The notes under the pieces: model-generated
The model's input: the letters and a program-made list of their open reading frames with translations, nothing else
Databases searched by the model: none
Told to the model about the DNA's origin: nothing
Source of the DNA: Tubulanus polymorphus
Lineage: Eukaryota; Nemertea; Palaeonemertea; Tubulaniformes; Tubulanidae
Reading direction: 5' to 3'
Assembly (NCBI RefSeq): GCF_964204645.1
Contig: NC_134030.1
Location: forward strand, 18,481,110 to 18,545,109
DNA length: 64,000 nucleotides
Shown here: positions 30,210 through 43,700 of the stretch, piece by piece
Layout: the number at the start of each line of letters is the position of its first letter
Position numbering within the stretch: the first letter of the stretch is position 1
Program-made: the position numbers and the translations under genes

Positions 30210-33200
30210 TCAATACGTGACACTCGATTATATCGGAGATATTCCACAGTGGAATTTGTGAGTCGAAGTGGAAACACGTGTGTGGAACCGGATGTAAACA
30301 TGGGTTGAGGTTCGTCGCAATGCGGCGTAGTATAAATTCAATTCAATTTTGCTTTATTGATCCATTTAAGCATTAAGTTAATAAAGACAATTTAAGTACG
30401 ACGTAAATCTGTTTTTTTTAAATAATGAAGCGAAACTCATTAAAATGTATCATAACTCAGTAAACTGTAACGAAAATTCCATGATCTAGAAGAACCAGTT
30501 CGCACAATGACAGACAGCACCTCGGGTTCGAATCCCACGCAGCTGCAAGTTTGACTAGTTGTCAAGCTCTTGACGCTTATTTTGTGACCCTCAGTAAACT
30601 TTAACAATTCAATCGTCAAAAACTTATATTTATTTACTATATGTATATTCTTTGCAGTTAACACAATAAAGGAAAAAATATACCTTAAAAGCAATGTCTA
30701 AAATGGTTGCAATTTTGTTCTAGAGCCTGAGATACTACATTCTTGCAGTACAAAGAGACGCGGACTGGTGCCTGATTGAAACAAGAAACATGAAACATGA
30801 AACAAGAAACGCGAAACATGAATCATGAAACAAGAAACCTTGCCGTCAGTACGAACTAGTCAGCCGGGGACAAAAGATAAGACGATTTACGAAAGCGCGC
30901 ATATAAAATCGTTACACCGCAATTTTAGAATTTTCAGAGCAATAATTAAAAGTTATTTCAAGCTTTTCTCATAATACGATTTATATTGTATAGAATTACT
31001 TAACGCCAAAGTGTCAATCGTACACATACATTTATATTTAACCCGCGGCTGTTTCGTATGGTCTGAACTCAGTAATTAAATAGTTTGCGGCGCTCAACCA
31101 ACCGAAAACACCTGTTCGTCAATGTGTCACGATCACCTATAGATTTAGTATAACAAATACTTTATAAAAATAACTGACTTGATTTGTGTGTAATCGTCGT
31201 GGACTGTATAGCGCTGAAATAACTAACTCCAGACACCACCGAACCCGATCAGAGAGGAGTCATGTAAAACTACAAGAGGCATCACGTAGAGGTAGGGGTG
31301 CTTCTTGAGTGCTAAATTACTGTATTATTTTGCTTAGAAATTCAATTTGTGGATTTTTCCCGGAAGAATGCAAGCATAGTTTCGAAGAAATAGAAGTTTT
31401 GATAATATTTACCGCTATTCCTTTGTCCACAACATTAGCTGTGATTAATATATATGTAATAATGGATGATGAATTTCATCGAGGCCAGTTTTAAATGACA
31501 GTAAACAGTTTGGGGGCAATAAAGAATTCAATGTTGAAAATTAGGGAAAAATACAAAAAACGAAAAAATTCAATAAGATATAGAAGGAAACACACAAAAA
31601 TAAATAATCATTTTTAAAATTTGTAATTTTGAAGAATAGATAATTCGATAGAATAATTGAGTGAGAAACTGTAGGCGAAATAAGAATTGATATCACAAAC
31701 TGTAGGCGAAATAAGAATTGATATCATAAACTGTAGGCGAAATAAGAATCCATGAAAGGAAATACGTACAGTATTATTTGTCTATAGTGTATCTGATAAT
31801 GTATCATGCACGACTGATTGTAGACTCGACCCCCGGGGTTCAGCGCACGGTTTCTAAAAGCATTTTAATGAAGAATTTCCTTCCGTATAAGAATTTACCC
31901 AAACATACAAACAATAAGAGATAGTTTCCTTAAGGGCAGGAAAAATATATCTACACAAAGTGACACTTAGTAACACTGTTGGCTGTTAGATAATTAAATA
32001 GCGTTTCAAAGAATTATTTTATTTCAATCATTTATAAAGTATCGTGCATTAGTTGAGAATGTTAGTGTTAGTATCGCCGCGCTCATATATCTTAAAAAAT
32101 GGCGAATTATGTCGAAGATTTTTTACTGGAATTGTTCATATATTTAACTCATCACAGTGATTATAACTGTTGGATCTACGTTTAGGCACTTCTAGAACAA
32201 TTACTACCTCCATAAACACCCGTATGATACCATCAAACTAATCAAATGATTTGATAAGCTAAGTACGCTTAATTTGCTGATGTCATAGGGTGATTTATGG
32301 AGGCAGTTATTTGATCGAGGAAATGTTGTATGGAACGGACAGACAGCTGCTATTGTCGTGAGCTTTTTTATCTAATCAATCATAATCATTACTGCTGCTA
32401 CTGCTGCATGCCGCTGCCGCTGCCGCTGCTAAGACGACTGCTTTTGTTCGGCAGTTATTAAGTTACTCGATGTGAAATCGTCCGTATGGCAACGACTTCC
32501 GGTTATTATCGATCCGGCAACATTACACGTGTAAATTAACCCTGTCCGCTCCCCTCCCTCTCTCCATACTCTCCACCCCTCCCCTCTCCCTCCCTCCTCT
32601 CCACCACTCTCCCTCTCCGCTCTTCCCTCCCCACTCCCCTCTCCCTCTCTCGATCCCTCCCTCTCTCCCTCCCTCTCGTCTCCCTCGCTCTGCATGTGTC
32701 GCGTTCATCATCAGCTAATGACACACACCGGATCACACAACACAGACACAGACACAGCTCTGGTCGCTTCTGTTGGATACATAAACAACTAGTGAAATAA
32801 ACAATGGCCGCGGTTCCGCGACTCTGACAATCATTTATTGATTGTAAACGTGGATCATGTTGTCGGTTTCGCTTTTGTGATATTTATTTTCACAAATCCG
32901 GAATTTTAGTTTCGGGGAAGGCGACAATTACAAAACACGGAAGAGCTACGTAGGACCCGATTCTAGACGGTTCAGTGGATGTTGAGGTTATCTGAGATTT
33001 ACCTGTGTTCTGTCTGAGATATCGGTTTCGGGCAGCTAGAGTTATTTGAGATTTACCCGTGCTGTTTTTGAAATATCGAGTTCGGGCAGCAGTGAATGGA
33101 TATTTTATAAAAGCGGGGAATAGAGAGTACACTTTGAAACGCGGTATATTGGAAAATCGTTGATAAAATTCATCCATAACAAATAAACCGTTTTCGTGAC

Positions 33201-33290
33201 ACATAATCGACTCTTCTAGCAACAGCAGCAGCAGCAGTAGCAGCAGCAGCAGCTGCAGCTGCTATGTTACTATGAGATGTGTAAACTCGG
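30210..33290. other. Intergenic between divergent ATIC and finger gene
   Basis: No gene recognised. Contents: GAAACATGAAACAAGAAAC repeats (30776-30836), a 30-nt triplicate CTGTAGGCGAAATAAGAATT (31665-31755), a pyrimidine tract (32548-32690), and a short diverged duplication GAGATTTACC...TTCGGGCAGC (32993-33092). CAG-type triplets at 33222-33262 lie just 5' of the next gene's start codon and are probably 5' UTR. Confidence 0.5.
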
Positions 33291-33299
33291 ATCTAAGAG

Positions 33300-36200
33300 A
33301 TGTCTGAAATGGTAAGCAATACGTATATCTGCAGAATTGTATCAGATATCAGTAAACTTAATTTGAATCAAGACGTCTCTAAAGCATTTGATCTTGTTTA
33401 ATACATTTTATTATCGTGTAAATAACGCGCCCACTACCTAGTCATCCGAATATTCGGCCCTCTCGAGGAACCAGTTCTCGTGGTATCAGGTCATCATCTT
33501 GGAAAATTCGTCTATCATTTTTGAGTCTCAGTTTCTATTTCTAATTCAAGTCGTCGTGATCATATCGATCTCCACAAATATTGATTTCAGCGCGTGATTT
33601 CCCGAGGATCAGTTACTTGTGGATTTTAAGAGACTTGTTTTATCCGTTCACGTATATCTACCAAATCAACTGCAGCTCATGACGAACGACAAACTGGACG
33701 CAGTAGTTGTTAATGTGATTTCTAACACGATACAACGCGTGGATGTGTGGTCTATATCGAGTGAGAAGTTTAAATTGAACCTGTTGACAGCGGATTGAGT
33801 GATTCGTATTACTGTGACCCAATCTGAAGTTCATTATCAATAAGTGGTTATTAATGTGAATCTAGAGAAGGGTGTAATGTATCAATAATAATTAATTGAT
33901 CGCGATCACGAATAGTTTATTGAAGTCAGGCAGGAACCGTGTGACTGCGCGTTAGGGATATTAGAACATTCATTCCAATATACTCGAGTCCGACCGTGAT
34001 ACAATTAAAACTTTTATAGCCTGTAAAACCTATAAATAAAGCGTACAATAACGTTTCACTGTAAAATAACTCGTGATTAAATAAGATTATTTAATGCGCG
34101 ATAAAACATCAATAACTTATTCACAATGAGAACTTTCTTCTGGAATTTATATTGTAGAATTTCCATTCAAATTTCTGTAATTGAGAAATTTTATTAGTCG
34201 TCAAATTCAGAATTATTTATGTACGTGGTATTTCAATTCGTGGTTAGAACCAAAGTCGATCAACACAGATCTGAAATATACGTAAAATCTTCCCGCATTG
34301 CATTTCAGAAATGCCCGAAAGGATCCTTTCACGTGGAGCCACTCGACCTTGAAGAACTACGCAAGGAACAGAGACGCCTGGCGGCATTAATACGAATTCA
34401 GCGGGTTCGAATCCCAATTTTTTCCAAGGTATTTCATTTGACCTGCTCGAGTCGATAACTTATGAATGTTTACGAATTGATTCTCCTTACAAAGTTCAAC
34501 AACTATTTGTGTTATCATTCTTAGATAAATACAATGTGTCAAAAACAACGTTGAATACTGATTCAAGATTGGAATTTCAAATATTTCAGGCTTATCAAAT
34601 AATTTACTTCATAACCCGGACCCAGTTCCACAGTTCTGAGTTAAGATTTAAATCGGAGTTAACTCATTGCAAGTGAACTAATTCTAACTCAGAGATAACT
34701 CTTACTCACAATCCACAAATCACTGGATCCAGTTTATTTGTTTTTTAGAAATCTCGACAAGCGAACGTTGCTATGGAATTAAAACTATTGGGGAATGTTG
34801 AATTCAAGCGGAAATTTAACCCGACTTTGGACAAACTGAAACACGACGTGAAATCAGTTTTAGACGGCGAAAAAATATTGAACAAAAAACAACTACAAAA
34901 CGGGTTCTATTACGTGCAGGACCGCAACAACGAACTATTTCCTCGCGCAGGGAGACGGCGAGAACGACCGCGTCACGGCCGCCATCGCCGCGGACGAATC
35001 GATCTCGATGGCTATAGTAGCGACACTAGCGGCGATTATTCGAACGAACAGCTCGGGTTGAGCTCGCGGAAGTTGGGATCGGTGCCACGACTGAAGAAGG
35101 ATGGAGCGGCTACAAGTCGACGTGAAAGTCTAACATCTACAGATCACAAATCAGGAAACGCGTATGCTAATGAGCAGTTCGGTTACAGCGATTTTAAATC
35201 GCAGATCGCGAAGTCGGTCGACGGCGCTGCGACCACCGGCGATAAAATATCGCTACCCGATATCGGTTTAAATAACAAAATCGCGAAAACGCAGCGAAAA
35301 AAACACGACAACAAAAATAACATCTCAAACGACGGCGAAACTCAAGCGAAAAATGAAATACATATACACATCCCAGAATCCTACGCGACATTATCCCGTG
35401 ATACAACGCGTTTCCCGCCGTTAACCGCATCTAGAGGGAACTCAATAGGTGGCGCTAGCGTCGAGTCGGTACAGACTCCGCAAAGGTTGAAATTAACGCA
35501 CGGTAAACGAGTAGGTGCTGGTGCTGGTGCTGGTGCTGGTGCTGGTGCTGGTGCTAGTGCGTCCGGGGATTATATCGGTGACCTGGAGGACGGCGCCAGG
35601 TGGCGTCGTGAGCGTAGTGGTACATTCACCCGCGAGGAGGCGCTAGGGTTGATCAGAGTTACCAGTTTCCATAGCGACGGTAGTTTTTGCGTGTGCGAGA
35701 ATGGGCCAGTGATTGCGTCTTGCGAGGAGTGCGGGAAAGCCGTCCATAAAAACAACTGTTCCAGATTTTCGGCCAATCAGAAGTTGACTTGCTCGAATTG
35801 TGGGCGGAAGGCCGCCTTGAAACGGAAGTCGAGCGATTCGACTTCCGGTGAAGGGTCATTCGTAGATGCGAGGAGACGCACGTCGGGTCAAGGTCACCAG
35901 AAACAGGACGAGACAAAAGAGGTCGCTGCGGCGGTGGACGGAGGGGTCGGTTTTGTTCCTGAAAATGCAGCAACTCCTACCGGTGATTCTCAGAACTATT
36001 TGAGGATGTTAGATGCTAAGCTGAAAGCGGGAGAATTCGATGCGCCCGAAACCAATAGCGACACGGCGGGGACCGTCTCAAAGTCGAAACAAATCGAGAG
36101 TTTGGATTTACAATTTACGACAAGCGTCAACAAACCTAAAACTAAAGTCGATCAATACAGAGAGGCCTATATAAAAGCGTTATCAGCGGCTCGAGGTTAT

Positions 36201-36512
36201 AATAGACCGGTCAAACCGTGGATGTTAGCTACAAATACATCTCGAGCCTTCGCATTCTCCTACTTTAAAATTTGGCCCAGGAAAAACCCAATCGAAATCG
36301 GCATCAGATCGAAATCTCCCAGTAGATCGAGACCTGGTAAATTGGCGCCCCTGAAAATGATTTTCGGCGATGTAAACCCCGACGACTATATCTACGGGGG
36401 TCCCATGAACCCGCGACCGGGTGGACACCAGATAACGATCACACCTCCCCCTGGTGGTGAGAAAAAACGTAAAAAGAACACGAAAGCGAAACAGAAGAAA
36501 AAGAAACGATAA
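33300..36512 (+). CDS. Unrecognised 631-aa basic protein with PHD-like Cys/His finger
   Basis: Three exons: 33300-33311, 34309-34428 and 34749-36512, all phase 0. The start ATG (MSEM) is preceded in frame by a TAA and followed by a strong GTAAGC donor. The last exon is one 1.76-kb open frame. Residues 5-100 form a conserved-looking start (KCPKGSFHVEPLDLEELRKE, KLLGNVEFKRKF, NKKQLQNGFYYV). A low-complexity, Arg/Ser-rich middle follows, with a (GA)n run near 35515-35560 from a GGTGCT microsatellite. Near residues 358-398 is a Cys/His cluster, C-x-C-x8-C-x2-C-x4-H-x3-C-x10-C-x2-C, with PHD/RING-like cross-brace spacing but an unusual first pair. The C-terminus is poly-Lys, suggesting a nuclear protein (inference). 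I do not recognise the family. CGA/CGG-rich codon use distinguishes the exon from its AT-rich surroundings. Confidence 0.8.
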
Positions 36513-37700
36513 CGCCCCCTAGTGGTCCGAACGATTAGGGTTAAAGACTCCGGGATCAGGAGCTAGTGCAGGATGTATAGTATAAAGACCCGTTGAATCC
36601 AGCTGCAGTGGTCTTAGATTAGTTCGACTATTCTAGATTGGTCTTAAGACAAACTCTAGTGGATTTAGCTTAAAGTGACTTAAGTCTTTCTAATCCTCTA
36701 ATGTACATAAATTGGGTTCGTGATTATTCGTGATTATTACCATTGTAATTCTCCTGCTGTCTACTTAAATGATATTTGCACTTTAAGAATTGTGATGTAA
36801 TGAAATAATAAGAACTTAAAAAACAAATATCATTTCGTTTCTTTTTTCTTTGACCACAAATGGCTAGGGTTAGGGTTAGGGCTAGGGTTAGGGTCATAAA
36901 CAGTTAGACGGCGTTTTCTTGTTTATACTCGTCGACGTCCGAAACCGTTAAGTGTCCATAGTGCGAGACACATTCGGCGTCCGGCCCACATTCGGACTCT
37001 ATCTCCCCGGAAAATTTCTAGCCGTCTGTTCTGAGGCAAAAGGCAAAGTTTACATCACATAATCAAGATAACACAGAATAACTTTGAACTGTCCAGTGAA
37101 AACTGCTGCATCTGGTTTTGTCATCCGATTGTGGATTCTTTGAAATTCATTCAAAATCTCAGAAATTGATGCAGTAGGTTAGCGGTAAGTGGTACCGGCT
37201 GGTCACCGGTCAGCACACCTGACTGGTCACCAGTCACCACACTGACCAGACAAACCTTCCATTTGGAAAATGTCAAGACATTTTTCGTGGATTACTTATC
37301 CATCTTTGGAGTTAGTAACTGCCCCTGTAAACTCGTGGTTACATGCATTCTACTGTATCAGTCATACATATGTTTTATCCACTTATGATTTCTATATATC
37401 ACCAAGTAATGGTTCTAGAAGAAACTACTAGCGACAACAGTAGTTGATGATGAAATAGCTTCATTATCCTGACTGAAATATGCATTATCAGGAGGTATAT
37501 ATCAGGAGTTCAATAACACCAAAAATATAAACATATTCAAACCCTTAAGATAAATTATAGTTTATTAAGATACATAATGAATTATGTGAGAATTTTGATT
37601 GAATTGTCATATCGTTATACGCTCGCCATCTAGCGGGTTAGGGGTGCATCACGGGGAACCTCATCACGGGTTAGCTGGTGCTGCAAGGGAGACCTCCTCG
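36513..37700. other. Intergenic; TTAGGG tract and SINE body remnant
   Basis: Contains a short (TTAGGG)-like tract at 36862-36892 and a body fragment of the SINE family (GGTCACCGGTCAGCACACCT, about 37200-37260). A minus-strand AATAAA at 37561-37566 is a candidate P450 poly(A) signal. No gene seen. Confidence 0.5.
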
Positions 37701-37703
37701 TCA

Positions 37704-40700
37704 CTACCGTTCACTGATAACGAGCTCGAATGGTTTCGACATGCAGAAAAACGGATTGGTCAAGAAATTCGATTCGAGCTGCGAGTCTTTCACGGGGCTA
37801 TCCGCCGGGAACCTGACGCTAAACTTCTGCATGATACTCGTGAAGAATAGAAACACGTGTTGCCTGCCGACACTTTCACCGACACACGATCGGCGACCGG
37901 CGCTGAACGCTAACCACGATTTGGGCCGCGCGATGATTTTACCGTCCGCGTGGATGAACCGTTCGGGTTTGAACGATTCCGGCTCGTCCCAGGCCCGCAC
38001 GTCGCGATGGCAGGCGTAGATGTTCGCCCAAACCTGACAGTCTTTAGGAATGTCAAAACCGTCTGTAATGAAATGCGAAGAAATTACAATCAGAATCGAA
38101 TCGGTAAAACTCGACGATGGGGATATTGGAATTTAGTTATGAATCCTTCAAAAGTTTCCACGATTAGGGCCTTTCGGGAAAGTGCCAGAGTTATGTGGGT
38201 TTTACTTGTGTCTAGCTTCGGGTGTATAAAGTTGCATGGTTAATAATAATTTCAAAAATCATTACAGCGTATATACACGTATGATAATCATTTGTCTATC
38301 TTTCTGTATGGGTTAAATATGATTTTAAACCTATATAGTTTCTTTGGTTGCGTGGGTTTGATTTTACTCTGGGCCAAGTCATACAGTGGAGGGGTTTAAT
38401 TTGACTCCAGTTAAATTGTTTGGTTCCACTGTTCAATGGGTAATTTGATTTGGATCCCCGTTCCACGGTTTTAAGCGGGTTTAATTTGACTTTGAACCCA
38501 ATTCCACGGTAGGGTTTCGTTTCGTTTCGCTTCGATACCGTACAAAGTTTGATTTGACTCTGTATCCAGTTCCACGGTGGTGGAATTGGGTTGATTTGAC
38601 TCTGGAACCAGTCCCACAGTTGCGTGGATTCAATTTGACTATGGATCCAGTTTCACAGATGCGTGGGTTTAGTTTTACTATATTATACCCAGTTCTACAG
38701 TTGCGTGGGTTTAGTTTGACTATGGATCCTGTTTCACGGTTGTGTGGGCTTAATTTGACTTTGAACCCAGTTACACAGTTGCGTCGATTCAATTTAACTG
38801 TAGACCCAGAATTACCTATTTGCACGTCGCAGGCGGCAGTATGGATCGCTACCGGTCCAATCGGACACAACCTCAATGTCTCATGCATTACCGCGTCGCA
38901 ATAAACCAATGTTTGTTTATCTGACATCTTTAACGGTCGGTCGCCTGTGTTTGAAAAAACAAATCAGAAACTTCTAAAATATACTAGATTTAGCAAATAA
39001 AAACCAACAGTAGATTTGTAGAAAAAGTCTATTTTCTAGCAGTTTATAGGTTAAAACTAAACCTTTTCTTCAGAGAAACAAAAACAATACAATGATACAT
39101 TTTTGTATTTCTTTACTGTTAGAAAAGAAACTTTTTCTACAAATCTACTGCGGGTTTTTATTTGCTACTAATTCACTGGGATTTATATCAGTTCACTACA
39201 GTCATACTAGATTTAGGTTTCAAATGTCTCGACAAATGTGTAATTATACCGACATAAACCGATATATGACTGCAATTAACTGATATCAATCTCAGTTTAG
39301 AGTTAACAAATAAAAACCCACAGTTAGATTTGTAGAAACAGTTTATTTTCCTTAGAGTTTCGAGGCTTTAACTATAAGCCTCGTCATCAGAGGAACAAAA
39401 AAAAACACAATAATGAATTACAATAATTCAAAATTATAGAGTTAAAGCCTCGAAACTCTAAGGAAAATAAACTGTTTTTAAAAATCTAACTGTGGGTTTT
39501 TATTTGTTTTTTATATACCTATATATTCATCGAGTTCGTCTTGAATTCGCGTCTGCACTTCGGGATGTTTTGCCATGAAATACATGATCCAGTACAACGT
39601 ATGCGTCGACGTATCAACTCCGGCTGAAACATTTAAACGCAATCTGTTTCATTTGAAATCCGTTTTGATTAATAGTGATCTTTATTTAACTGAGTATTAT
39701 TTCCGTATACATAATCACACGTTTTTAAATCAATTTCATGTTTATTACCGCAAGCAAGCTGTACAACGAATATTCAGCGACTCGCTTTATTTTGATTCTA
39801 GAACCAATCCTAAAACTTACGACCGGCCTAACATCAGTTGGTAATGTGATACATTTATGCACATATTAAGTCGCGTCTATGGTCTCTGGCTCAGTTTGGT
39901 TCTTTGTTGACTAATCAAACACGCAACTGGACACTAGTCCGGGCTAATTTTCGTTGTAAAAGCATCGTTAAACATAGAATCGGTCGAAGATCATTTTGTT
40001 GTTCTTTCCGCAATCTAACAACTAAAGCTTATTTTGGTTCCATGACCGTAACTCTAGCAACTTGCGACCGGCCTTAGTTCATTTAGTCTAAGTTCATGTT
40101 CTATAACCAATGTAACGAATTGAGTACAATCTCAGCTCATGTTAGTTCTATGACTAATATAATACTTCAGAGCTTATTTTGGTTCTATAACTGATCTCTG
40201 AGACCAGTCTAAGCTAATTTTGGTTCTATAACCAATCATACAATGTAAGACCAGTCTAAGCTTATTTTGGTTCTATAACCGATCTCTGAGACCAGTCTAA
40301 GCTCATTTTGGTTCTATAACCGATCTCTGAGACCAGTCAAAGCTCATTTTGGTTCTATAACCTATCTTTGAGACCAGTCTAAACCCTGGGTAAACATACT
40401 GTAGATATTACCTCCAAACATATCACTGATTATTTGAACAAGATGTCTATCGGTGAATTTATCTGCTAGTTGCGGATCTTCTTGACGAGTTTTTTCTCTT
40501 GCTTGTAATAAGTAGTCGGTGATATCGGTTAGATGTGCTACAATTCATAGACAATTGATCGATTATCTTGTGAAAAATACGAATGATCGTGGATAGATTA
40601 ATGTTACTCTAACTGGAGCACCCTCTAACGGATTTTTGTTTTTACATCCCAACTTACAATGTTATAATGTATCACCCGGTAAACGTAACAGTGCTGCTGT

Positions 40701-43700
40701 CTGTACCCTGTAATCCAGCTGACAATCAGCTGCCTGTACCCTGTAACCCAGCTGACAATCAGCTGTCTGTACCCTGTAACCCAGCTGACAATCAGCTGCC
40801 TGTACCCTGTAACCCAGCTGACAATCAGCTGTCTGTACCCTTTAACCCAGCTGACAATCAGCTGCCTGTACCCTGTAACCCAGCTGACAATCAGTTGTCT
40901 GTAACCCTGCTGACAATCAGCTGTCTGTACCCTGTAACCCAGCTGACAATCAGCTGTCTGTACCCTGTAACCCAGCTGACAATCAGCTGCCTGTACCCCG
41001 TAACCCAGCTGACAGTCAGCTGTCTGTATCCTGTAACCCAGCTGACATTATGCAGTTTGTACTGTGCAACCCCTCAGACAATCAGCTGCCCGCACCATGT
41101 ACCATTCAGACAGTCGGATGATGTACCCCTTAAAGATAATCTGAAACTAGGAACTTTAACAACTCGTTAAAGTTCCTTACCAGTCGTTAGCCAACGGTTC
41201 CTCTAACCGGTTCGTTAGCTAACACTTTTTAACGTGGATGTAAACTAACTTGTCGTGAGGAACTTTAACGACTTGTTAAAAGCTAACCAAATTTTGAGCA
41301 ACAGGTCCCTGTTCTGTACCCAGCATCCCCTCAGACAATCTGCTCCCTGTACCCTGTATGAGGTAGGGTTATGTGCCGTAGCAGAATCTCGCGATTCCAT
41401 CAGATTCGAAATCCTGCCGAAGGAGGATCCATTTGCGATTCATTTCACGTTTGGATTTGTTTAAACGAGCGAAAGGCTTGATAAAAAGGATTTAGGCTGG
41501 ATTGACATGTCATGCTTGTAGCGGATCGCGACACCAGAAGCTTGTATCAATGAGGCTAATCCCACTGAGTTAAATCCATAATGGATTAATTTGAAATGCG
41601 CTTGCTTCCCTTCGCAAACAGAATATATGGTCACAAAATTGTTTAACTTAAAGCAAGCTGCCATATTCTAGTTTTTCTAAATATCCAGCGTTTTATTCAA
41701 CTCTATAGTCAAATCACTGCATTTTCAATTACTTTAACTCTTCAGTCAAAATTGAATTATTCTAATTACTCTCATTTTACCGTTAAAATCACCGCATTTT
41801 CAAGAATATATTGTCAAAATTAGTTTATTTTCATTAATCCTAATTCTTCTGTCAAAATTACTGCATTTTCACTTTAATTACTATAGTCAAGACTAGTAAC
41901 GTATTGAATGCTGCAACAATACCGCCAAAACTTGTTTATTTTCAATTAGTCAAAGAAAGTGCATTTTTCTTGATATTCTTTTTCGATTGTCTGTTGGTTA
42001 TTTTAGTATACAACAGGACCGATTCAGATATCTACCTGGATCGAATTGAGCCTTGTGTTCTTCGAAATGTTTTCTCAAAAAGCCGATCATGTGATCGAAC
42101 TGCTCGATGACTTTCCTAGTCGACGGTATCTTGTACGGAATATACTTCATCAGAGGTATGACGTCTTCTAGGACGCCGGTATTTCCGAAAAGGGTATTCA
42201 CTCCGTCCAAGGCTCGGTACAAGTCATCGAAGTCCTGGTCGCCCTCTTCGAACCTTGTGGAATTAGACAAAGTAAAAAAACTCATCACAGTATCATCGAA
42301 TTTCGATCTCCAGTCACCCCCCGATATACCGCCCGATTTCAATTTCAATTTTCGATCTATTTCTGAAGAAAGCCTGATTTGAAAATATTTTTGAACGGTG
42401 CGACGAGCTCTTTTTGAACTTTTCGCGATAACTTTTAGCATAGTTTTTACCTAGGGGATTATTACCAGTAATATGGATAATAGGGGTTCATACCAAAGGT
42501 CGAAGGGTCATTTATCTCCATATTTGTTAGTAATTGTTTCAATATTTGTAATTAAATATTTCTTATGTAATTAATTACATAACTTAATTAAAGTTAATTC
42601 ATTTAACTTTTTGAATTCATAATCTACTGATTTGACATTTGTAGTATCTTTAATTCTATTTAAGTATTCACTGTGTATTTGTTTACTCTCCATTTTAACA
42701 ACATATTTTTTATTAAAATTGATTTCATTTATATATGAAATACATGCAAATAATGTTCATTTAAATGAAATTATTAGAAGTAATAGGGATAATAGGGGTT
42801 CATATCAAAGGCTGAAGGGGAGAGTGAGCTCGACCCTTCGACCTTGGGTATGAACCCCTATTATCCCTATTACTATTACCGCTAACCCCTCAAGACACAC
42901 GCACCTATATCCGCTAGTTTATCAAACGTCGAATCATCACGAACACTTACCGTTTGTTGAACAACATGTCGCAGATGACGTTATAAACCATCAGGTTCAA
43001 TGTCGGTTTCATGTCGAAGGGCTTGTCCAGATTCTTACGAAAAACCTCGACACCTTTTTCAGCGGCCGTTTGCACCTTACTGTCAGACAGCGCCAATGAA
43101 TTTCTAGGAAGATATATTATTTTTTTATTTGTAGTTATCCAAAATCCTGCCATTGACAGAAAGCCCCCGCACCATCCCGGACGATCTGCTGTCTGTGCCC
43201 TGCAACCCCTTGACAATCTGCTGTCTGTACCCTACAGCCCCTCAGGCAATCTGCTCATCCGACGATTAATACTGGTCGAAGATAGCAGAACGCTGCGGCA
43301 TCTGCACAAAATGGAATTCACAACAACCCTCCATGACCCCTTCTGTTCAGAAAAATTGTTGTTGGAATCCTTGAAACATCCTGGCCACAAGGCAGGAATA
43401 GGAAAGAATAACCATTAAAAATGATGATTGAAAGCATAAAGAATGTATTACCTGAGACCAGACGTGACAAGCTTCCTCATTAATTTCCAAACTGGATCGT
43501 GAGGTTGACCGTTTGATATATCCCTACTACCATCCGTGAAGAAATCAACTAAAATCATAGAAGTTCGTGTTAAGCTTTCTTCTTTCTTCTTTTCTCTCCA
43601 ATTTTTCATTTTCTTAAACTGTTATCCCTCAACCCACTAAAGTGCCACGGAGTTTCGAGGTTACTTCACATATTATGAGGCTTCATAGGCAGGCTACCCT

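Noticed and set aside
30534-30544. GGTTCGAATCC, a tRNA B-box-like sequence
   Set aside because: No A-box, no cloverleaf stems around it. A second GGTTCGAATCC near 34403 lies in the coding exon of the finger gene.
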